From NCBI GenBank assembly GCA_934695325.1, contig CAKUVD010000003.1, positions 137,389 through 201,388 of the forward strand: DNA of 64,000 nucleotides, given 5' to 3'. Made by a program: the position numbers and the translations under genes. This document shows, piece by piece, positions 36,049-45,337 of this stretch. The stretch is from an uncultured Bacteroidales bacterium. GTDB lineage: Bacteria; Bacteroidota; Bacteroidia; Bacteroidales; UBA932. The notes beneath the pieces are model-generated. The model did not search any database, had not been told where the DNA came from, and saw nothing but the letters and a program-made list of their open reading frames with translations. Position 1 is the first letter of the stretch. Every line of letters begins with the position of its first letter.

Positions 36049-37302
36049 CTAACGTTTCAATGTAACCTCGGACTCGTACTTCTGCACATCTGCGATGAAG
36101 CCACTCCCTACAGGGACATCATTACGCAGACAGAACTCGTCATAGACGGCGTTCCACGGAAGGGCTTTGCACTCTTCCTCAAGTGCAAGGACCTCGAAAT
36201 GCCTGTCCTCCAGTTCATATCTTCCAATGAGTTCCTTAGGCTCGAGGAGGGCGCGGAGCATCGACTTCTGCGCGGCGCGCGAGCCTGTGACGTATGCGCC
36301 GATACGGTTCATAGCACCGTCAAAATAGTCAAGGCCATAGTGCACCCTGTCAAGAGCGCCTGCACGAACTATCTCAGAGAATAACTCCACAGTATTGTCA
36401 TCCATTATGGTAACATGATCCGAATCCCACCTTATAGGACGGCTGACGTGAAGCATAAGTTCCGGAACGAAGCAGAGAAGGGCGGAAACCTTGTCAGCCG
36501 GGCTTTCCGTAGGATGATAATGCCCGGTGTCTATGGTAGGAATCTTCCCGTTCTGTGCGGCATAAGCCGTATAGAAATCGTGAGAGCCGACAGTAAAGCT
36601 TTCCAGGCCGATGCCGAACACCTTGCCCTCGATGCAATCCTTCATATTGTCCTTCTTGTCCGCAAAAATCCTGTCAAGAGAGTCCTTGAGCAGGCTACGA
36701 TAGAGGAAGTGATTTACAGATACATCCTTGCATCCGTCGTGCACCCAGAGGTTCATTATGCACGGATCGCCCTGAGCCTTGCCCATAGCGTCAGCGATAT
36801 CTCGGCAGCGTCTGGTATGCTCTACCCAGAAGTCGCGTATGCCTTTGTCCGGATTCGACAATGACAGGTTCCCGCTCTTAGGGTGAGAGAACGACGATGA
36901 ATTGAAGTCAAGTTTCATATCGTTTTCCTTTCCCCACTCAATCCAGCTCTGGAAATACTCAGGAGTCACCTCGTCACGATCCACCACCTTTCCTTGGAAG
37001 TCGCCATATATCTCGTGAAGATTCAGGCGGTGAGTCCCCGGGATAAGGCTCTTGGCCTTGAGGATATCGGCACGCAGTTCATCAATGTCGCGGGCAGCGC
37101 CCGGATAGTTCCCTGTCGCCTGGATACCACCTGAGAGAGCGCCGGCCTGGACTTCAAAGCCTTTCACATCATCAGCCTGCCAGCAATGTATGCTGAGGTG
37201 AAAGTCCTGGAGCTTTGCAAGCACCTTCTCCGTGTCAATACCAAATTCGGCATAACGTTCCCTGGCGATTTCGTATGCCCTTTCTATAAGTTCTGATTTC
37301 AT
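36049..37302 (-). CDS. rhaA: L-rhamnose isomerase
   Basis: A 417-residue TIM-barrel isomerase of the usual length. Metal-site residues lie in GLESFTVGSHDFY (Glu, His, Asp) and PTIDTGHYHPTES (Asp, His); the NLWVHDGCKD segment is also conserved. It converts L-rhamnose to L-rhamnulose with a divalent metal. The start codon overlaps the rhaB stop by four bases (ATGA), a sign of translational coupling. Confidence 0.96.
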   Translation of the reverse strand: MKSELIERAYEIARERYAEFGIDTEKVLAKLQDFHLSIHCWQADDVKGFEVQAGALSGGIQATGNYPGAARDIDELRADILKAKSLIPGTHRLNLHEIYGDFQGKVVDRDEVTPEYFQSWIEWGKENDMKLDFNSSSFSHPKSGNLSLSNPDKGIRDFWVEHTRRCRDIADAMGKAQGDPCIMNLWVHDGCKDVSVNHFLYRSLLKDSLDRIFADKKDNMKDCIEGKVFGIGLESFTVGSHDFYTAYAAQNGKIPTIDTGHYHPTESPADKVSALLCFVPELMLHVSRPIRWDSDHVTIMDDNTVELFSEIVRAGALDRVHYGLDYFDGAMNRIGAYVTGSRAAQKSMLRALLEPKELIGRYELEDRHFEVLALEEECKALPWNAVYDEFCLRNDVPVGSGFIADVQKYESEVTLKR

Positions 37303-38777
37303 ATTGTTTGTTTTGTGTTTATTATCTCTACGAAGCGTTCAAAAGCATTGTCCCAGACATCCTGCCCGGCAGGCTCGAACCTATGGAGAGACGGATCGGA
37401 GGCGAGTACGCCTCGCATTCCTGTTATGGAGCCGGCAAAGCCAAGCCCGGTGAACTGAGCCATAAGATTGCCCACAGTAGTGGCCTCGGCAGGCCCGGCG
37501 ATTACAGGTATCCCCAAGGAATCAGACGTCATCTGGTTCAGCAGGGCATTCATAGAGCCTCCACCAATGATATGAAGACGCTCAATGTGCTTTCCAGTAA
37601 GTTCCTGCAGTCGTCCCAGCACCATACGGTATTTCAATGCGAGTGATTCGAAAATGCAACGGACGAACTCCGCATCAGTGGAAGGTGAAAGCTCACCGTG
37701 CCTCCGGCAATACTCGCTTATCGCAGATGGCATATCTGAAGGGTTCGCAAACATCGCGTCATCAGGATCAATGACGCTACGGAACGGCTCAGCCTTGTCC
37801 ACCATCGACATAATCTGAGGGTATGCATATTCACGGCCTTCATTTTTCCACACGGCACGGCACCTTTCAAGCAGCCACATTCCAGTTATGTTCTTAAGGA
37901 AACGTATTCCGCCTTCTGCACCGCCCTCATTCGTGAAATTCTGTTCAAATGACTGTTCAGTGATAATAGGAGCCGAAGTCTCAACGCCCATAAGTGACCA
38001 AGTGCCGGAACTGAGATATGCAAAGTTTTCATCACTTGACGGAACTGCCGCCACTGCGGAACCCGTATCGTGACCGGCCACCGCTATGACTGGTATCTTC
38101 CCCAGTCCGGTCGCCTCCACGACTTCGTCAGTCAGCGTCCCGATGACGTCGCCAGGCATCACCTTTCTTCCGAACAGACTCCGGGACACACCGGCAGCGT
38201 CCAATATGTCTTCATCGAAATCACCCGTCTCCGGATTCATCAGTGCAGACGTGGACAGTATCGTATGTTCGCATACACGCTCTCCTGACAACATATAATT
38301 TATGGCATCAGGAATGAACAGAATACCTGCGGCAGCCTCCAAGGCCGAATTTTTCTCCTGACGCATAGCGAAGAGCTGGAACACTGTATTGAAATTCATT
38401 ATCTGGATTCCGGTCCTGCGGTATAATTCCCTGCGAGGTATAATGCTGAAGAATTTCTCAGGAATCCCTACTGTATAGCCATCACGATAAGAGCGAGGCT
38501 GAGACAGGAGATGTCCGTCCCTGCCGAGCAGGACGAAATCCACACCCCACGTATCCACTCCGACGGACTCTATCGTTTCACCGGATGCGGCAGCTTTTCT
38601 AAGCCCTGCAAGAATCTCATTCCAGAGTTCCCACATGTCCCAATAGCTACGGCCGCCGACTTTTATTATACTATTTTTAAACCGATGCAATTCCGTCATT
38701 TGAATACCGCTTCCGGTATATTTCCCCAACACAATGCGACCACTGGTCGCTCCAAGGTCTATTGCCACAGATGCCAT
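37299..38777 (-). CDS. rhaB: Rhamnulokinase
   Basis: A 492-residue FGGY-family sugar kinase. The phosphate-1 loop is AIDLGATSGRIVLG near the N-terminus. VGVDTWGVDFVLLG, AVAGHDTGSAVAAVP and the C-terminal LHIIGGGSMNALLNQM adenosine motif follow in the usual order. It phosphorylates L-rhamnulose at O1. It is the first gene of the rhamnose operon, and its upstream region (38,778-38,959) is where the AraC-type regulator at 40,571 would be expected to act. Confidence 0.96.
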   Translation of the reverse strand: MASVAIDLGATSGRIVLGKYTGSGIQMTELHRFKNSIIKVGGRSYWDMWELWNEILAGLRKAAASGETIESVGVDTWGVDFVLLGRDGHLLSQPRSYRDGYTVGIPEKFFSIIPRRELYRRTGIQIMNFNTVFQLFAMRQEKNSALEAAAGILFIPDAINYMLSGERVCEHTILSTSALMNPETGDFDEDILDAAGVSRSLFGRKVMPGDVIGTLTDEVVEATGLGKIPVIAVAGHDTGSAVAAVPSSDENFAYLSSGTWSLMGVETSAPIITEQSFEQNFTNEGGAEGGIRFLKNITGMWLLERCRAVWKNEGREYAYPQIMSMVDKAEPFRSVIDPDDAMFANPSDMPSAISEYCRRHGELSPSTDAEFVRCIFESLALKYRMVLGRLQELTGKHIERLHIIGGGSMNALLNQMTSDSLGIPVIAGPAEATTVGNLMAQFTGLGFAGSITGMRGVLASDPSLHRFEPAGQDVWDNAFERFVEIINTKQTI

Positions 38778-38866
38778 TTTAGTGCTTTTATGGTTTAGAT
38801 TTTACTTTTTTACAAAGTAACGTGTTTCAGTTTCTAATCATGTCCTCTATATGACATTTAAACATT

Positions 38867-38887
38867 GATTTTTGATTTTCGATTTTA
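38867..38887. repeat. Three tandem 7-bp units upstream of rhaB
   Basis: GATTTTT, GATTTTC and GATTTTA follow each other without a gap in the rhaB/copy-2 intergenic region. They could be AraC-type half sites or simple AT-rich sequence. Confidence 0.25.
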
Positions 38888-38928
38888 AAAAAGCTGAGTC
38901 CAGGCAATCGTTTATACAAAAATTTCAC

Positions 38929-38936
38929 TACCTTTG
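38929..38936 (+). promoter_or_regulatory. -7 element of the second AAA/PD-(D/E)XK gene
   Basis: TACCTTTG lies 23 bases before the ATG at 38,960, the same layout as in copy 1. Confidence 0.55.
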
Positions 38937-38959
38937 AAAGTAAAGCTAACTTTTGGAGT

Positions 38960-40531
38960 ATGGGAATAGGACAGAGGAGATTCCCGATAGGGGTACAGAC
39001 ATTCGATAAGATCATCGAGGGCAATTATCTATATATTGACAAGACCGGATATGTAGATGAAGTCGCCGGCAAATATCAATACGTGTTTCTAAGCCGTCCT
39101 AGAAGGTTCGGGAAGTCTCTGCTATCATCCACTTTCCACTGCTATTTCGAGGGCAGGAAGGAGCTGTTCGAGGGGCTGAAGGCCGGCGAGAGGAAAGACG
39201 AATGGAAGAAACACCCTGTTTTCCATTTCGACATGTCCACGGCCAAGCACATGAACGAGGAGCAGCTGCTTGAAGAACTCGACAAGAAGCTTTATGTCTA
39301 TGAACAGATTTATGGACGCGGAGAGAAAGACATAAACGTAAATCAACGACTTGAGGGGCTTGTTACACGTTCATTTGAGCAAACAGGAGAACAGGCTGTG
39401 CTGATTATCGACGAATACGATGCTCCATTGCTGGACGTGATGAACGACAAGGTAAGGCTCCCTTCGCTCAGGCAGATTATGCGGAACTTCTACAGCCCGA
39501 TAAAGAGTCTCGACCCGTATCTACGATTCGTATTCATTACCGGAATCAACAAGTTCGCACAGCTCAGCATCTTCAGCGAACTGAATAACCTGCAGAACAT
39601 CTCAATGATGCCGGAGTATTCTGCCATTTGCGGAATCTCGCAGTCCGAAATGGAGAGCAATATGCAGGATGAAATCAAAGCTCTCGCCGACGAACAGGAA
39701 ATCTCTTACGATGAAGCGCTGGCCCAGCTGAAATACAACTATGACGGATATCATTTCAGTGAGAAATCGGAAGACATATACAATCCGTTCAGCCTCATCA
39801 AGTCGTTGAACGAAAAGCGCTTCGGAAGTTATTGGTTCGATACCGGGACTCCGACATACCTCATCGAGAGACTTCGGCGTAACCCTATCGACGAGACCTC
39901 GCTCGACAAGATTACGCTCGTGCCGCAGTCTGACTTCGACGTATCCCCCGAATTGTCTGACAATTCCCTGCCGATGCTCTATCAGACAGGGTATCTGACA
40001 ATCAAGTCCTACGACAAGAGAATGCAGCTCTACACTCTCGGCTATCCGAACAAAGAGGTCAAGATAGGCTTCACCAGAGGACTCCTCGGGGAGTATCCGA
40101 GCAGCACAGGCACGGCTTCGGGATTCGTGGCGCACTTCTATGCCGCGATGGACTCCCAGGACATTGACCTGGCGATGGAGAAGCTGCAGGCCTATCTCGC
40201 AGGCATCCCTAACGACCTCGAGAACAAGACGGAGAAGCATTATCAGACCATCATTTATCTGATTTTCTCGCTACTCGGGTTCTATATCCGCACAGAAGTC
40301 AAGTCCGCCATCGGACGCGCCGACGCTGTCTGCCATACAGACAACTGCATCTACGTCTTCGAGTTCAAGGTGGACGGCTCTGCCGAGGATGCGCTCAGGC
40401 AGATTGATGAGAAGGGATATATGCTCCCGTACAAGCTTGAGGAAGGCAAGAGCCTCGTCAAGGTCGGTGTGAACATCTCTTCTCAGACACGCACTGTAGA
40501 GAAATGGATTATACAGCCATGCAATGCCTGA
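38960..40531 (+). CDS. AAA-ATPase-like / PD-(D/E)XK nuclease-family protein (DUF1703), copy 2
   Basis: A 523-residue paralogue of the gene at 32,631 with the same domains: SRPRRFGKS, VLIIDEYDAPL, GRADAV and FEFK. The protein differs from copy 1 mainly in residues of about 105-130 (LLEELDKKLYVYEQIYGRG in place of LLRCLDYKLAEYERTYGKN), and the last residues differ too (IIQPCNA). The remaining two-thirds are almost the same. It is inserted between rhaB and the AraC-type regulator gene. Together the copies form direct repeats around the rha operon. Function unknown. Confidence 0.9.
   Translation: MGIGQRRFPIGVQTFDKIIEGNYLYIDKTGYVDEVAGKYQYVFLSRPRRFGKSLLSSTFHCYFEGRKELFEGLKAGERKDEWKKHPVFHFDMSTAKHMNEEQLLEELDKKLYVYEQIYGRGEKDINVNQRLEGLVTRSFEQTGEQAVLIIDEYDAPLLDVMNDKVRLPSLRQIMRNFYSPIKSLDPYLRFVFITGINKFAQLSIFSELNNLQNISMMPEYSAICGISQSEMESNMQDEIKALADEQEISYDEALAQLKYNYDGYHFSEKSEDIYNPFSLIKSLNEKRFGSYWFDTGTPTYLIERLRRNPIDETSLDKITLVPQSDFDVSPELSDNSLPMLYQTGYLTIKSYDKRMQLYTLGYPNKEVKIGFTRGLLGEYPSSTGTASGFVAHFYAAMDSQDIDLAMEKLQAYLAGIPNDLENKTEKHYQTIIYLIFSLLGFYIRTEVKSAIGRADAVCHTDNCIYVFEFKVDGSAEDALRQIDEKGYMLPYKLEEGKSLVKVGVNISSQTRTVEKWIIQPCNA
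39845..40104 (+). repeat. 260-bp block identical to 33,522-33,781
   Basis: Partner of the identical block in copy 1. The distance between the blocks is about 6.3 kb and spans the whole rha operon. Confidence 0.85.
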
Positions 40532-40570
40532 AGCATAGTTTCGGACTGCATCAGATGAAATCTGAAGATT

Positions 40571-41485
40571 ATGGATAAGGTTCAGAGCATAAAATACCTC
40601 TTAAGCACGCAGAAAGATGTGAAATGGGGAATCACGATAAACACCGTCGGGACACAGATTATCGAGAAAGATTATTCTTCTTATCCGCCAGCAGAAAAGC
40701 ATCCGGAAGGATTCTATTTCGATATTCACAAAGGCAGAATCCTCGACAGCTGGCAGCTTCTGTACATACATGCCGGAAAAGGGATGCTGCGTGACGACAA
40801 AGGGAATGTCAGGCAGATAAACTGCGGAGAAATGATTCTGCTCCGGCCAGGTGTATGGCACAGCTACTGTCCGGATCCGGAAACAGGATGGGAGGAATTC
40901 TGGATAGGTTTCAAAGGGCCTGTAATAGAGGAACGGGCAAAGAACGGCTTTTTTGAGAAGACAGTATATAACGTCGGCGTAAGGGAGAACATCACATCGC
41001 TATATAATGAAGCCGTGCAAGTAGCTATACAGGAAAAGGCGTCTTACCAGCAATATCTTGCAGGAGTAGTTAATCTGCTTCTCGGCATGGCTGTCTATCA
41101 CGACATGAACATGGCAGTATCATCAGACTATATCGCAGAGAAAATCGACTCGGCGAAAGCGATGATGAGGAGTCATTTTCACGAGAACATCGAACTGGAG
41201 GACATTGCAAAGGAGACCGGCATGAGCTATTCCTGGTTCAGAAAGAAATTCCGGGAATATACGGGAATCTCCCCTGCCCGCTACATTCTTGGGCTAAGGA
41301 TTCAAGAGGCCTGCAGGCTCCTTGTCGAATCCCCATTCAGCATCAAGGAAATAGCTTGGAAGCTGAATTTCGATGATAGTTCATATTTCTCGTCAATGTT
41401 CCTGCGCGAGGTGGGAATGTCTCCGAAGGGATACCGCGAAAAGTTCGCCTCAGATCAGTTTTCAGAAACTGAAGCAGAATCGTAG
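40571..41485 (+). CDS. AraC-family transcriptional regulator, probable rhamnose-operon activator
   Basis: A 304-residue protein. The N-terminal cupin-type ligand domain (about 20-160) contains GKGMLRDDKGNVRQINCGEM and LRPGVWHSY. The C-terminal domain has two helix-turn-helix motifs: LEDIAKETGMSYSWFRKKF and IKEIAWKLNFDDSSYFSSMF, with the family ending SPKGYREKF. Its place beside the rha genes, separated only by the copy-2 nuclease gene, suggests that it senses L-rhamnose or a metabolite and activates rhaB-A-T-D, as RhaR does in Bacteroides. This role is inferred from context. Confidence 0.88.
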   Translation: MDKVQSIKYLLSTQKDVKWGITINTVGTQIIEKDYSSYPPAEKHPEGFYFDIHKGRILDSWQLLYIHAGKGMLRDDKGNVRQINCGEMILLRPGVWHSYCPDPETGWEEFWIGFKGPVIEERAKNGFFEKTVYNVGVRENITSLYNEAVQVAIQEKASYQQYLAGVVNLLLGMAVYHDMNMAVSSDYIAEKIDSAKAMMRSHFHENIELEDIAKETGMSYSWFRKKFREYTGISPARYILGLRIQEACRLLVESPFSIKEIAWKLNFDDSSYFSSMFLREVGMSPKGYREKFASDQFSETEAES

Positions 41486-41568
41486 AATTCATTCAGCAAT
41501 TTTATTTTTGCGCAAAAAAAATTCTCGAAAAGGTAGATAATGCTATATGGCAAATACAGGTCTTGTCT

Positions 41569-41661
41569 ATGTCCCTGCCGATGCCCTATCAGACCGGATA
41601 TCTGACAATCAAGTCTTATGACAAGAGGATGAGGCTATATCCTCTCGGATATCCAAACAAG
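41569..41661 (+). pseudogene. Fragment of a third AAA/PD-(D/E)XK gene
   Basis: About 31 codons read SMSLPMPYQTGYLTIKSYDK followed by RMRLYPLGYPNK and a stop. They match the region SLPMLYQTGYLTIKSYDKRMQLYTLGYPNK of the two intact copies, with several base changes. Nothing recognisable lies before or after, so it is a short decayed relic. Confidence 0.8.
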
Positions 41662-41698
41662 TAAGCGTCCCCGATGCTTTCCTTGTCATAGATATAAT

Positions 41699-41731
41699 GA
41701 AGTCTCAGCCCCCGAAAGAGGCCGAGACTTC
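41699..41731 (-). terminator. 12-bp hairpin ending the polysaccharide-utilisation operon
   Basis: GAAGTCTCGGCC and GGCTGAGACTTC pair over 12 positions with one wobble and an 8- to 9-base loop, 40 bases after the DUF1080 gene stop. The tail is ATTATAT rather than a clean T-run. Confidence 0.7.
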
Positions 41732-41771
41732 ATCTTTCATCAGACTGTTCGTCACACACGTGACATAGTCA

Positions 41772-42638
41772 TTATTCCATCACTTTCACGCGGATGTTTC
41801 GATACCATACGTTATCACCGTGATCCTGGAATCCGATGTAGCCTTCGTGGTTCGGGCCACCACAGTTGTTAAGGAGTTCAAATGCGATAGGCCAGTTCTG
41901 CGGATTGAACTTGCAGTTCTTGAGCATATCTGTCCACTGCTGTGTCCACAGATGGTACTCCAGCACATTCTCTCCATTCTGATAGTGAACCACGGTTCCC
42001 TTATAAACCATAACACCTCCAGTCTGCCACTTTCCGTAGCCAGTGAAGTTCTGAGGGTTTGCAGGTATCATATCGTATAGGGAGGCTGACTTTCTGTCTC
42101 CGTCCTTGCCGAGCATTGCATCCGGATGATTCTCATTATCAAGTATCTGATATTCAGGAGCGGATACGTGAATCGGCTGGATTTCGACATTTCCATCCTT
42201 ATCCTTTGAAGTAACCTCCTGTGCGAGATAGAATACACCAGAGTTGGAGCCTTTCTCTACCATCCAGTCAAACTCAAGCTTGAAATTCTTGAACTTGTGG
42301 GCAAATATAAGGTCACCGCCTTCCTTGGTCTGTCCCTCACCTGTGCCTGTACCAGTAAACTTGAGGCAACCGTCCTCTATGGTCCAACGCTCAGGGACAT
42401 TGTCCTTCATATAGCCTCTCCAGCCATTGAGGGAGGTACCGTCAAAAATGACATAATATCCGTCTGCGTCCTGCTTAAATGCACTGAGATCGACGCAAGG
42501 TTTCTCGACCACAGTGTACTCCGGAACAGCAGAGGCTTCTTCCTCAACTTTTTTCTTTGAATTGTTGTTGCAGGCACAAGAGGATACTGCCGCAACACCG
42601 GCGACAGCCATAGCCGCATAAATAAATGATCTTTTCAT
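41772..42638 (-). CDS. DUF1080 lipoprotein, 3-keto-disaccharide hydrolase family
   Basis: A 288-residue protein from the ATG at 42,638 (MKRSFIYAAMAVAG); an ATG four codons earlier is possible. The lipobox gives a cysteine near residue 22-24 (SSCAC). The body is a concanavalin-like beta sandwich with the family signature FDGTSLNGWRGYM, then GGDLIFAHKFKNFKLEFDWMVEKGSNSGV and YQILDNENHPDA. The family contains enzymes that split 3-keto-glycosides after C3 oxidation. It is the last gene of the operon, directly after two Gfo/Idh/MocA oxidoreductases, which fits that chemistry. Confidence 0.88.
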   Translation of the reverse strand: MKRSFIYAAMAVAGVAAVSSCACNNNSKKKVEEEASAVPEYTVVEKPCVDLSAFKQDADGYYVIFDGTSLNGWRGYMKDNVPERWTIEDGCLKFTGTGTGEGQTKEGGDLIFAHKFKNFKLEFDWMVEKGSNSGVFYLAQEVTSKDKDGNVEIQPIHVSAPEYQILDNENHPDAMLGKDGDRKSASLYDMIPANPQNFTGYGKWQTGGVMVYKGTVVHYQNGENVLEYHLWTQQWTDMLKNCKFNPQNWPIAFELLNNCGGPNHEGYIGFQDHGDNVWYRNIRVKVME

Positions 42639-42677
42639 ATTATCGTGCATTTAGACATTAAACATTTCTGATAAAGA

Positions 42678-44168
42678 CTACTCTTCCGGCATAGGAGGAA
42701 GTTTGTAGCCATTGTGATAGGTATGCTTGATCAGCTCGGCAGCGAATTCATTGGCATTCACAGGATCAGTATAGGTATTCTCAAAGGTAGGATGACCATC
42801 GTGAATGGAGAAGCCGTCCTTGACCATAGACCTTACCGTAGCATCGGCAGGAATGTTCGTGAAACGCATATTCTTGCCGTCCCAGTCTAGAACCTGGTTC
42901 AGACCCTGCAGGCGGATCGCAAGAACTCCCATCACGACCATTTCGTTGAACGGTCCGGCCTCGCTGAAGTCAGATGCCGAAGGAACACGTACAGAAGGAT
43001 CCTCCTTGCAGGCGCGGACCCAGTCCTGAGCGTGGCTTAACTTGATACGCCTGAGAATCTGAGGCACCTCAGGTACTCTGCCGGAAACAAGATATGGTCT
43101 ATGTCCATAGCATCCGCAGATGAGAGTATCCTTAGTTCCGTGGAAAATCACACAGCCGCCCTCGAAGTTCAGATCCACACCGGCAGGAAGCCCCTCCGGC
43201 CTATCAGGAAGGAGACCGCCGTCATACCAGTTCACCTCCACTTCAGGCATAGCCACCTTAGGCATATTGTCTCGTGCCGGGAACACATATTTCACGTGCT
43301 GGGCTGAAGGGCAGGACTCGCTGAGAAGTTTCGTCGATGATCCCTGTACGTGAATAGGATAGCCGAGGTTAAGAGCCTTGAACGGGGCGTGAAGGATATG
43401 ACACGCCATATCTCCGAGTGCGCCGGTACCGAAATCCCACCATCCGCGGAAATTCCACGGTGTATATACAGAATGGTACGGACGCATCGGGGCAGGGCCG
43501 ATGAAAGCATCCCAGTTAAGGGTCGAAGGCACCTTCATCTTCTCCGTCGGCCGCTCAAGCCCCTGAGGCCATATAGGGCGGTCTGTGAAAGCATCGACTC
43601 TCGTAACCTCACCTATCTCTCCATTCCATATCCACTCGCAAGCCAGCCTTACGCCTTCTTCAGATGCGCCCTGGTTGCCCATCTGTGTGGCGACGCCTGC
43701 CTTGGCGGCAAGTTTCGTAAGCAGTCTCGACTCATAGACTGTATGAGTAAGAGGCTTCTCGCAGTAAACGTGCTTTCCGGCGGCAAGAGCCTCGGCGCAG
43801 ATGACTGCGTGAGTATGATCGGCTGTCGCACAGACGACCGCATCACATTCAGGAAGAAGCTCCTTGAACATAACACGGTAGTCATTGTATTTCTTAGCTT
43901 GCGGATAGCGCTTGAACACGTGGTCGGCATATTTCCAATCAACGTCGCACAATCCGATTATATCCTCAGTCTCCAGGTCTCTGAGCACGCTCGCCCCCCT
44001 GCCGCCGATGCCGACTGCAATGATCTTCAGCTTCCGGTCAAGCGGCTTAGGCGCTTCCTTAGCAGTAGCAACGTTGCCGGCAAAGATGTTTTTCGGAGAT
44101 ACGGCAAGCCCTAGAGCCGCAGCGGTTCCGACTCTGAGGAATGATCTTCTAGATAGTTCTTTTGACAT
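42678..44168 (-). CDS. Gfo/Idh/MocA-family oxidoreductase exported by Tat
   Basis: A 496-residue protein. The N-terminus SRRSFLRVGTAAALGLA is a twin-arginine signal, so the folded, cofactor-loaded enzyme is sent to the periplasm. The Rossmann domain starts at IIAVGIGGRGASVLRD and has CDVDWKYAD and YCEKPLTHTV (EKP motif with the catalytic lysine). The C-terminal alpha/beta domain follows. Periplasmic Tat-exported members of this family oxidise or reduce sugar hydroxyls with tightly bound NAD(P). It sits between a cytoplasmic paralogue and the DUF1080 lipoprotein, in keeping with glycoside C3 oxidation. The exact substrate is unknown. Confidence 0.9.
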   Translation of the reverse strand: MSKELSRRSFLRVGTAAALGLAVSPKNIFAGNVATAKEAPKPLDRKLKIIAVGIGGRGASVLRDLETEDIIGLCDVDWKYADHVFKRYPQAKKYNDYRVMFKELLPECDAVVCATADHTHAVICAEALAAGKHVYCEKPLTHTVYESRLLTKLAAKAGVATQMGNQGASEEGVRLACEWIWNGEIGEVTRVDAFTDRPIWPQGLERPTEKMKVPSTLNWDAFIGPAPMRPYHSVYTPWNFRGWWDFGTGALGDMACHILHAPFKALNLGYPIHVQGSSTKLLSESCPSAQHVKYVFPARDNMPKVAMPEVEVNWYDGGLLPDRPEGLPAGVDLNFEGGCVIFHGTKDTLICGCYGHRPYLVSGRVPEVPQILRRIKLSHAQDWVRACKEDPSVRVPSASDFSEAGPFNEMVVMGVLAIRLQGLNQVLDWDGKNMRFTNIPADATVRSMVKDGFSIHDGHPTFENTYTDPVNANEFAAELIKHTYHNGYKLPPMPEE

Positions 44169-44205
44169 ACTAATTGGTATTTTGTTGTGTTATGAAATTC
44201 TGTTT

Positions 44206-45282
44206 TTATTTATATTGTCGAATCAGTCCATATCCATTGGTCGCTGTGCGACGCCTCTCCCAGATCTGTTCCAATTCCTCGTGCGTGCCCTTGACAGGCA
44301 TATCGTGAGTCGAGGCATCCTCCAGCATCTTCCAGGCGAACTCCGATGCGATGGCCGCATCCCTGAGCGAAGGAAGTCGGCTATCAGTAGTGCCGTTCCT
44401 CAGGCAATCAGCATAGACATCTATCAGTTTGTCAATATTCTTTCCGCCGTATGGCTTCTCAATCCGCTCCGTACGGGTTACACCGTGAATATCGACGACA
44501 GCAGTCTTGAAATCGTGCGTCATACGGACTATGCCCTTGGTGCCTATTATATCAGCGTACGAATTGTGTGTCTGATCTTTTGCCAGCTGGCCGTAGTTAT
44601 GCCCCTGGGTGATATCGAATACCACGCCGTTCTCAAATGTGCCGTGAGTCTGGAGCCACCACGGATCTTTCCACTCCCAAAGCCTTACGGCCTGGGCATT
44701 CCAAGTCTTGTACTCGCTGCCAGTCAGCCACCGCGCAATGTCAATGTAGTGCATTCCGCAGTCGTGGAACGCCGGCCCCTCAAACTCGTGATGTCCCTCT
44801 CCTGGAGAAAGTCCCGGCGTCATATGACAGAGCCGCACAATAGCAAGTTCGCCAAGTTCACCGGAACGGATCACATTTCTCAACTCATTGTAATACCAGG
44901 AATTTCTCAGGTACAGATCAACGGTCGAAAGGAGCCCCGAGTCTTCGGTTTCCTTCACCACTTCCCACTCTCTTTCGATGGAGTCTGCAATAGGCTTTTC
45001 CATTATGATGTGCTTGCCGGTAGCGACCGACTTGCGCACACGTCCGAGTCTCGTGTCGGCAAGAGCGGTAAGTGCCACCACCTCGACTTCCGGATCATTG
45101 AATATCAGATCCTCATCCTTTGTACGGATCACGTCCGGGAACTTTTCCCCCGCAATGCCGAGGGAAATATCCGAGATATCGCATATATACTTCAAATCCC
45201 ACTTGTCGCTCTTACGGAATTCGTCCGCAAAGAAACCTCCCATCCTTCCGTAACCGATCAAACCAACCTTAATCTTCTTCAT
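44206..45282 (-). CDS. Gfo/Idh/MocA-family oxidoreductase, cytoplasmic
   Basis: A 358-residue protein without a signal peptide. KVGLIGYGRMGGFFADEF is the nucleotide-binding loop; IMEKPIADSIEREW holds the EKP motif. The HDCGMHYIDIARWL segment is a conserved catalytic region of the family (H-D-H type). It probably acts on an imported sugar or keto-sugar with NAD(H). Pairing with an exported paralogue suggests one enzyme oxidises outside and the other reduces or re-forms the sugar inside. Confidence 0.9.
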   Translation of the reverse strand: MKKIKVGLIGYGRMGGFFADEFRKSDKWDLKYICDISDISLGIAGEKFPDVIRTKDEDLIFNDPEVEVVALTALADTRLGRVRKSVATGKHIIMEKPIADSIEREWEVVKETEDSGLLSTVDLYLRNSWYYNELRNVIRSGELGELAIVRLCHMTPGLSPGEGHHEFEGPAFHDCGMHYIDIARWLTGSEYKTWNAQAVRLWEWKDPWWLQTHGTFENGVVFDITQGHNYGQLAKDQTHNSYADIIGTKGIVRMTHDFKTAVVDIHGVTRTERIEKPYGGKNIDKLIDVYADCLRNGTTDSRLPSLRDAAIASEFAWKMLEDASTHDMPVKGTHEELEQIWERRRTATNGYGLIRQYK

Positions 45283-45337
45283 CTGGCTTCAATTAACACA
45301 TGCGTGAAAGACACACGATAAATATAATAATAATTTT

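Noticed and set aside
33522..40104. Insertion-sequence or composite transposon around the rha operon
   Set aside because: The repeated genes are AAA/PD-(D/E)XK proteins without transposase motifs, and no terminal inverted repeats or target duplications were seen.
43912..45321. 469-codon open frame on the plus strand
   Set aside because: It lies antisense to two well-supported oxidoreductase genes and encodes a protein without family features. Long antisense frames are common in this codon usage.
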